Source: Pseudomonas mendocina (GTDB lineage: Bacteria; Pseudomonadota; Gammaproteobacteria; Pseudomonadales; Pseudomonadaceae). From it: 64,000 nucleotides of DNA. The position numbers and the translations under genes are program-made. The stretch spans positions 496,001 to 560,000 of the forward strand of contig NZ_LR134290.1 in assembly GCF_900636545.1 (NCBI RefSeq). The letters are read 5' to 3'. The first letter of the stretch is position 1. Each line of letters starts with the position of its first letter. The notes beneath the pieces were generated by a model that worked only from the letters and a program-made list of their open reading frames with translations, was not told the origin of the DNA and did not search any database. Positions 59,271-64,000 of the stretch are shown here, piece after piece.

Positions 59271-61442
59271 CTAGTGGGCATCCTTCTGCAGGTGTGCCGC
59301 CAGTGTACGCAGCGGCGCCAGTTGGCGGCAGATCAGCGCCAGTTGCGTTTGCACCAGGCGCTGGCGTTCGTCGACATCATCGGCGATCTGCTCCAGGCTC
59401 TGCGCCAGCGCCTGTTCCTCGTCGCTGTGAATGGCCAGGGGTTGCTCGCCGCGCAGGCCGGTGGCGATTTCATCGAGACTGCTCGCCAGCGCTTCGGCCT
59501 GTTCCAGCAGTTGTGCCTGGGCCGCCTGCGGCAACTGCTCGCCGCGATGTGCGCCGAGTGCGGAGAGGTAGCTGAGCAGGGTGTGCGACAGCACCAGGAA
59601 GCGAAAGCCGAGGTCGGCATCCTTACGGAAGTGCCCCGGCTCCATCAGCATGTTGCCGAGGGTGGTGGACAGTGCGGCATCGGCATTGTGCGCGTTACGT
59701 CGGGCCAGGCGGTAGCCGAGGTCGTCACGCTTACCGCGTGCGTACTGGGCGATGATTTGCCGCAGGTAGGCGCTATTGCAGCTCAGCGTGCCGGCGAGCA
59801 TGCGGCCCAGGCGCCGGCCTTGCCAGTCCGGCAGGATCAGGAATACCGCCAGCCCGGCGATCATGCCGCCCAGCAAGGTATCGACCAGGCGCGGCAGGAA
59901 CAGGCCGTAGCCATCGCCGACCTGATTGAAGCAGAACAGCACCAGCAGGGTGATCGCCGCCGTAGCCAGGGTGTAGCGGGTGCTGCGCGTGGCGAAAAAA
60001 GCGACCCCGGCAACAACGGCGAACAGCGCCTGGATACGCGGATCGGGGAACAGGTCGAACAGCGCCCAGCCAAGCCCCAGGCCGAGCAAGGTGCCGACGA
60101 TGCGCTGCACCAGCTTCAGGCGCGTGGCGCCATAGTTCGGCTGGCAGACGAACAGAGTGGTCAGCAGAATCCAGTAGCCCTGGGCCGGGTGAATCAGGTG
60201 CAGCAGGCCGTAACCGGCGGCCAGGGCGAGGGACAGGCGCAAGGCGTGGCGAAACAGTAACGAGGTGGGTGTCAGCTGCTGGCCGATGCGCTCGGCGACT
60301 TCGCGCAGCGAATGCGGTTCGCGGTCGAGCAGGCTGCTGTCCTGTTCATCGGCCAGGGCATCGGGGTTGCTGGCGTTGCCGAGCAGCAGGTCGAGGCTGG
60401 CCAGGTTGCCGGCCAGTGCGCCGAGTGAGCGCAGCAGGCGGCGCCAGGCCGGGTTGCTTTGCAGATGCAGATGGTCGAGCGACGCATGCAGGTCTTCCAG
60501 TGCCTGGCTGCACAGTTCGCGATACTCGAAGGGCTGGCGCAGCTCGATGGCGCTGCCCAGGCGTTGGCAGGCTTCACCGTGCAGGCGCAGCAGGCGCTGG
60601 CAGCGGAACAGCACGTCGCTGTGGAAGAAGGCCTCGGCCAGCTCGTTGTAGGGGTAGTGCGAGGAGCTGGCGCGTTCGTGAATGTCCTGGGCGAGAAAGT
60701 ACAGCTTCAGGTAGCGATTGACCTTGGGCCCGGGGCGTCCGTTGCCGACCCGGTGCAGGATGATCTCCTTGGCCGCATTGAGCGCCGACACCACGCGCCC
60801 GTTCTGCTGCGCCAGCTCCAGGCGGCGCTGCTCGACGTCCAACTGGCGCACGGGTTCGAACAGGGCTGCCTTGAGCTTGAGGTACTTGCCCAGTTCGCGA
60901 AACAGCCTGGCCAGGCTCTGCTGCACCGGCTGATGGGCGAACAGGCCATGCCAGATCACCGACAACAGTCCGTACCAGGCGGCGCCAGCGACCAGCAGCA
61001 GCGGCTCCAGCCACAGGCCGGCGACGCCGCCGCGCTGCTCGACGCCGATCATGCTGTACACGGCGAGAATCAGCGTACCGGAGCCCAGGGTGGCGAAACG
61101 CTCGCCTAGGGCGCCGAGCAGAGTCAGGCAGAACGCCGATAGCGCCAGGGCGATGACGAACAGCCAGGGGTAGGGAAAGAGAAACTCCACTGCATACGCG
61201 GCTGCGCTGAAGCAGGCCAGGGTCACCAGCACCGCACCCAGGCGGCCCTGCCAGCTGTCGTCGGTCTCGGTCAGGGCGCTGGCGATGATGCCGAGGAACA
61301 ACGGAATCAGCCCGTGCATCCAGCCCTGCCACCAGCACAGCGCAAGGGCTCCGGCCAGGGCGATGAACACCCGTAGGCTTGTGCTGAACTTGTCCAGTGC
61401 CCAGAGGCGGCGTAGCGATTGGCGAAGTCTAGGGCGAGGCAT
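59271..61442 (-). CDS. YccS/FUSC-family inner-membrane protein
   Basis: A ~723-residue protein with two membrane bundles of about six helices (~15-150 and ~395-520), each followed by a cytoplasmic helical domain, the layout of YccS and fusaric-acid/aromatic acid exporters. Conserved text includes LRVFIALAGALALCWWQGW, LTLLGALGERFATLGSGTLILAVYSMIGVE and YWILLTTLFVCQPNYGATRLKLVQRIVGTLLGLGLG. Start ATG 61442 has AAGG ten bases upstream; ATG 61463 is an alternative. Transport function is assumed by homology. It is divergent from the TetR gene. Confidence 0.88.
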   Translation of the reverse strand: MPRPRLRQSLRRLWALDKFSTSLRVFIALAGALALCWWQGWMHGLIPLFLGIIASALTETDDSWQGRLGAVLVTLACFSAAAYAVEFLFPYPWLFVIALALSAFCLTLLGALGERFATLGSGTLILAVYSMIGVEQRGGVAGLWLEPLLLVAGAAWYGLLSVIWHGLFAHQPVQQSLARLFRELGKYLKLKAALFEPVRQLDVEQRRLELAQQNGRVVSALNAAKEIILHRVGNGRPGPKVNRYLKLYFLAQDIHERASSSHYPYNELAEAFFHSDVLFRCQRLLRLHGEACQRLGSAIELRQPFEYRELCSQALEDLHASLDHLHLQSNPAWRRLLRSLGALAGNLASLDLLLGNASNPDALADEQDSSLLDREPHSLREVAERIGQQLTPTSLLFRHALRLSLALAAGYGLLHLIHPAQGYWILLTTLFVCQPNYGATRLKLVQRIVGTLLGLGLGWALFDLFPDPRIQALFAVVAGVAFFATRSTRYTLATAAITLLVLFCFNQVGDGYGLFLPRLVDTLLGGMIAGLAVFLILPDWQGRRLGRMLAGTLSCNSAYLRQIIAQYARGKRDDLGYRLARRNAHNADAALSTTLGNMLMEPGHFRKDADLGFRFLVLSHTLLSYLSALGAHRGEQLPQAAQAQLLEQAEALASSLDEIATGLRGEQPLAIHSDEEQALAQSLEQIADDVDERQRLVQTQLALICRQLAPLRTLAAHLQKDAH

Positions 61443-61521
61443 ACGGGGCCTTGTCTGAAGCATTGCGGGCAGACTACCCGACTCGCTGGTCGCTGGGTAT
61501 TGGGCGGGCACGTGATTGACG

Positions 61522-61544
61522 TTTTGGACTGAATGGTTCCAAAT
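61522..61544. promoter_or_regulatory. TetR operator-like site 1, ahead of the tetR gene
   Basis: TTTGGA (61523-61528) and TCCAAA (61538-61543) form a palindrome around CTGAATGGT, directly upstream of the TetR start at 61552. The same sequence recurs at 62178-62200. Autoregulation by the TetR protein is inferred. Confidence 0.65.
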
Positions 61545-61551
61545 ATGCCCC

Positions 61552-62148
61552 ATGACGACACGTGGACGACCCAAAAGCTTCTGCCCGGACCAGGCCCTGG
61601 AAAACGCCATGCAGTTGTTCTGGCAGCGCGGCTACGAGGCCGCATCGCTACAGGACCTGCAGGCGGCCACCGGGCTGTCCAAGAGCAGCCTGTATCAGAC
61701 CTACCCGAGCAAACAGGCCTGGTTCATCGCTGCGTTCAGCCGCTACGTCGCTCAGCGCCGCGCTTTGCTGCTTGAGCAGTTGCAGGCCAGCGCCTCGCCG
61801 CTTGCCTTCATCCATGAGCGCCTGCTCAGTGTGCTCGAAGATGACGGCCCCGGTGGTGTGCCGCGAGGCTGCATGCTGGTCAACGTCGCTAACGAGTTTT
61901 CTCTTTCGGAGCCGGCGCTGGTACCGGTTCTGCGGCAGGCCACGGCGGGTTTCTGCCAGGTGTTCGAAGAGGCGTTGGCGCGTGCCGTGGCCTGCGGGGA
62001 GCTGCGCAACGGCCAGGACCTCGCGGCTCGAGCGGGCTACCTGCAGTGCGTGATGAGCGGGCTGCGCACGCAGGTGAAATCCGCGGTGCCGGCGGAGTCG
62101 ATCCGCGCCACCGTGGCGGTGGTGATGTCCAGCCTGGGCAGCCAGTGA
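61552..62148 (+). CDS. TetR/AcrR-family transcriptional regulator
   Basis: A 198-residue regulator. The N-terminal helix-turn-helix is SLQDLQAATGLSKSSLYQTYPSKQAWFIAAF (~33-63) after TTRGRPKSFCPDQALENAMQLFWQRGYEAA. The C-terminal ligand domain has GCMLVNVANEFSLSEPALVPVLRQATAGF, typical of the NemR/AcnR branch. ATG 61552 is used since the operator-like palindrome lies just before it. It is followed by two glutathione S-transferase genes sharing the same operator-like sequence. Confidence 0.93.
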   Translation: MTTRGRPKSFCPDQALENAMQLFWQRGYEAASLQDLQAATGLSKSSLYQTYPSKQAWFIAAFSRYVAQRRALLLEQLQASASPLAFIHERLLSVLEDDGPGGVPRGCMLVNVANEFSLSEPALVPVLRQATAGFCQVFEEALARAVACGELRNGQDLAARAGYLQCVMSGLRTQVKSAVPAESIRATVAVVMSSLGSQ

Positions 62149-62177
62149 GCAAGCCCGCGCGGTTTTCGTTCGTTTAA

Positions 62178-62200
62178 TTTTGGACTGACTGGTTCTTAAT
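62178..62200. promoter_or_regulatory. TetR operator-like site 2, ahead of the GST pair
   Basis: This 23-bp sequence repeats the tetR upstream site with changes at only a few positions (core TTTTGGACTGACTGGTTC). It lies 10 bp before the first GST gene, where a bound repressor would block transcription. Confidence 0.65.
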
Positions 62201-62209
62201 GGGGGTGAT

Positions 62210-62911
62210 ATGCGGGAGTTGTTCGAACTGTGCGGCGCCGATCGTGAGCTGTTGTTCTCGCCATATTGCTGGCGCGTACGTCTGGCCCTGGCGCACAAGG
62301 GGCTGGACTGGCAGAGCCGGCCGATACGCTTCACCGACAAGGAGCTGATCGCCTTTTCCGGGCAGAAGCTGGTGCCGGTGCTGAGCGATGACGGCGAAAC
62401 GCTGCACGACAGCCTGGCCATCTTCACCTATCTGGATCAGCGTTACCCGCAACGCCCGTTGCTCGGTGAAGGGCTGGCGGCCGAGCGCGCCCGCCTGGTA
62501 GAACGCCTGAGCTTTCATATGGTTCGCGTCCCACTGCTGAAGATACTGATCCCGCGCGTCTGGCAGGTGATCGACCCGGCTGACCGTGAGTATTTCCGCA
62601 GTAGCCGCGAGCAGGCGCTGGGCATGAGCCTGGAGGCGTTCGCCGATCCCGAGATCGGGGAACGTCTGTTTCGTGAAGGTGTGGCGCCGCTGGAAATGTG
62701 GCTGCGTGAACAACCATTCCTCGAAGGCCAGGCGCCTGGCGGTTGTGACTATCTGCTGGCGGGCATGCTGCTTTGGGCCTGGTGTCTTGGGGCGCAGCCT
62801 TGGGCCGACAATTCGGCCCTGGGCGCTTGGTTCATGCGCATCCTGCAGGCTTACGAGGCGACTCACGGCCCGGTCAAGCGGGCCGCGATCCAGGTGGAGG
62901 AAAAGCAATGA
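62210..62911 (+). CDS. glutathione S-transferase family protein
   Basis: A 233-residue cytoplasmic GST. The thioredoxin-like N-domain has SPYCWRVRLALAHKGLDW, with KLVPVLSDDGETLHDSLAIFTYLDQRYP (glutathione-site Pro and Ser/Asp). The C-domain is all-helical. The SPYCWR motif supplies a possible catalytic Ser or Cys, as in beta-etherase-like and GstB-like enzymes. Substrate unknown. Its TGA overlaps the second GST start (ATGA), so they form an operon controlled by the TetR-like site upstream. Confidence 0.9.
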   Translation: MRELFELCGADRELLFSPYCWRVRLALAHKGLDWQSRPIRFTDKELIAFSGQKLVPVLSDDGETLHDSLAIFTYLDQRYPQRPLLGEGLAAERARLVERLSFHMVRVPLLKILIPRVWQVIDPADREYFRSSREQALGMSLEAFADPEIGERLFREGVAPLEMWLREQPFLEGQAPGGCDYLLAGMLLWAWCLGAQPWADNSALGAWFMRILQAYEATHGPVKRAAIQVEEKQ

Positions 62912-63591
62912 TCGACCTGTACTACTGGACCACACCGAACGGCCACAAGGTCAGCATCTTCCTCGAAGAGGCTGGGCTGGAATACCGCATCGTCCCGGTG
63001 CATATCGGCAAGGGTGAGCAATTCGCTCCCGAGTTTCTCAAGATCGCACCGAACAACCGCATTCCCGCCATCGTCGATCATGCGCCGGCCGGTGGCGGCG
63101 AGCCCATCGCTCTGTTCGAGTCCGGTGCGATTCTCGAGTACCTGGCCGACAAGAGCGGGCAGTTCCTGCCGCGCGAGACGCGGGCACGCTTCAACGTCCT
63201 GCAGTGGCTGTACTGGCAGATGGGCGGCGTCGGCCCGATGGCCGGGCAGAACCACCATTTCGTGCGCTACGCACCGGAGCCGATTCCGTACGCCATCGAT
63301 CGCTACGTGAAGGAAACCGCCCGCCTCTACGGCGTGCTGGATCGCCAACTGGCCGGGCGCGAGTACGTCGCAGGCGACTATTCCATCGCCGACATGGCCA
63401 TCTATCCCTGGGCCAGGGGCTGGCAGACGCAGCAGCAGAAGCTGGAGGACTTGCCCAACATGGCCGCCTGGCTAGAACGCATCGAAGCGCGCCCGGCTGT
63501 ACAGCGTGCCTATGCGCTGGTGGAGCAGGTGAATGCCGATTCGCAGGCGCTGCTCACTGCCGAAGCGCGGCGGCTGTTGTTCGGGCAGTGA
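62908..63591 (+). CDS. glutathione S-transferase, YfcG/Nu-class-like
   Basis: A 227-residue GST starting MIDLYYWTTPNGHKVSIFLEEAGLEYRIVPVHIGKGEQF. The TPNGHK segment, ESGAILEYLADK and QMGGVGPMAGQNHHFVRYAPE are hallmarks of the Nu/YfcG class, which act as disulfide-bond reductases with glutathione. The longer open frame upstream is rejected because it overlaps the first GST. It is coupled to that gene by a four-base overlap. Confidence 0.93.
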   Translation: MIDLYYWTTPNGHKVSIFLEEAGLEYRIVPVHIGKGEQFAPEFLKIAPNNRIPAIVDHAPAGGGEPIALFESGAILEYLADKSGQFLPRETRARFNVLQWLYWQMGGVGPMAGQNHHFVRYAPEPIPYAIDRYVKETARLYGVLDRQLAGREYVAGDYSIADMAIYPWARGWQTQQQKLEDLPNMAAWLERIEARPAVQRAYALVEQVNADSQALLTAEARRLLFGQ

Positions 63592-63683
63592 CGGACGGAC
63601 AGCTTTTCTGACGTTTTTCCCGGTGAGGCGCGTGGCGCTTTTCTAGACTTCAGGGTGTTGATCCTGAACGCTGGGAGAGAGTC

Positions 63684-64000
63684 ATGCGAATCGGCGTACC
63701 CAAGGAAATCAAGAATCACGAGTACCGTGTCGGCCTTACGCCGCAGTCCGTGGCCGAACTGACCACGCTGGGGCATGAGGTGTGGATCGAGACCCTGGCC
63801 GGCGCCGCCATCGGTTTTGCCGATGAGGATTACCGCAAGGCCGGGGCGCAGATCGCTCCGTGCGCCGGCGAGGTGTTCCAGCAGGCGCAGCTGATCGTCA
63901 AGGTCAAGGAGCCTCTGGCGGTGGAACGGGCCAAGCTGCGCGAGCAGCATACGCTGTTCACCTACCTGCACCTTGCGCCGGACCGGCCGCAGACCGATGA
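63684..64000 (+). CDS. ald: alanine dehydrogenase (C-terminus runs off the window)
   Basis: Only the first 105 residues are present. MRIGVPKEIKNHEYRVGLTPQSVAELTTLGHEVWIETLAG and LIVKVKEP match the N-terminal substrate domain of alanine dehydrogenase, which interconverts L-alanine and pyruvate with NAD. A GGGAGAGAG ribosome binding site lies upstream. The rest, including the NAD fold, is outside the window. Confidence 0.93.
   Translation, partial: MRIGVPKEIKNHEYRVGLTPQSVAELTTLGHEVWIETLAGAAIGFADEDYRKAGAQIAPCAGEVFQQAQLIVKVKEPLAVERAKLREQHTLFTYLHLAPDRPQTD

Overview
The window is chromosomal DNA of a GC-rich gammaproteobacterium, almost certainly a Pseudomonas. The strongest pointers are the gene order pyrC'-pyrB-pyrR-ruvX-algH-tonB3-gshB followed by pilGHIJK-chpABC, and a second P. 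aeruginosa-like block, metK-ArsR/methyltransferase ... tkt-epd-pgk-fba. The exact species cannot be read from the sequence. I see no rRNA, tRNA, CRISPR array, prophage or complete insertion sequence.

Layout. 1-7.9 kb (minus strand): the 5' part of fabY, the pyrimidine genes pyrC'/pyrB/pyrR, ruvX (carrying an apparent +1 frameshift), algH, tonB3 and gshB. 8.1-21.5 kb (plus strand): the complete Pil-Chp chemosensory operon that controls twitching motility, including a ~2460-residue ChpA with several HPt domains and a 20-copy Glu-Pro repeat; it ends in a strong terminator directly after chpC, without chpD/chpE. 21.6-25.5 kb (minus): a sodium:amino-acid symporter, rsmE and bioA. 25.7-26.9 kb (plus): cytochrome b561 and a YceI protein. 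27-36.7 kb (minus): an RhlE-type helicase, a family-3 solute-binding protein, PpnN, an uncharacterised two-gene unit (DUF3142 plus a 720-residue exported repeat-like protein), metF, and ahcY behind an S-adenosylhomocysteine riboswitch.

36.9-42.4 kb: a possible small ORF coupled to a MAPEG protein, a PilJ/NarX-type chemoreceptor, a c-type cytochrome lipoprotein, a DUF1090 protein, LigB and a small exported protein. 42.5-46.9 kb: metK with an ArsR-type regulator/methyltransferase, an unusual hairpin plus hexamer repeat, and a divergent LysR/TDT transporter pair. 47-53.1 kb (plus): tkt, epd, pgk, two small lipoproteins (one MliC-like) and class II fba. 53.2-64 kb: a PL7 alginate lyase, a PQQ-type sugar dehydrogenase, a YgjP-like metallopeptidase, a DUF2789 protein, a Gre-like factor, a 7TMR-DISM diguanylate cyclase, a FUSC-family membrane protein, a TetR regulator with two glutathione S-transferases sharing an operator-like sequence, and the start of ald.

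How the genes work together: three themes stand out. One is type IV pilus chemosensing (Pil-Chp, tonB3 and a separate PilJ-domain chemoreceptor). Another is the activated methyl cycle (metK, ahcY, metF, with SAH sensing by RNA and a SAM-methyltransferase fused to an ArsR regulator beside metK). The third is central carbon metabolism (tkt-epd-pgk-fba, which also supplies erythrose-4-phosphate for pyridoxal phosphate). Nothing here is clearly a wholly new system. The best leads are the hairpin/hexamer element at 44.7 kb, the ruvX frameshift, the TetR-GST regulon motif, the MITE-like element at 56.8 kb and the uncharacterised pair at 31.4-34.3 kb.
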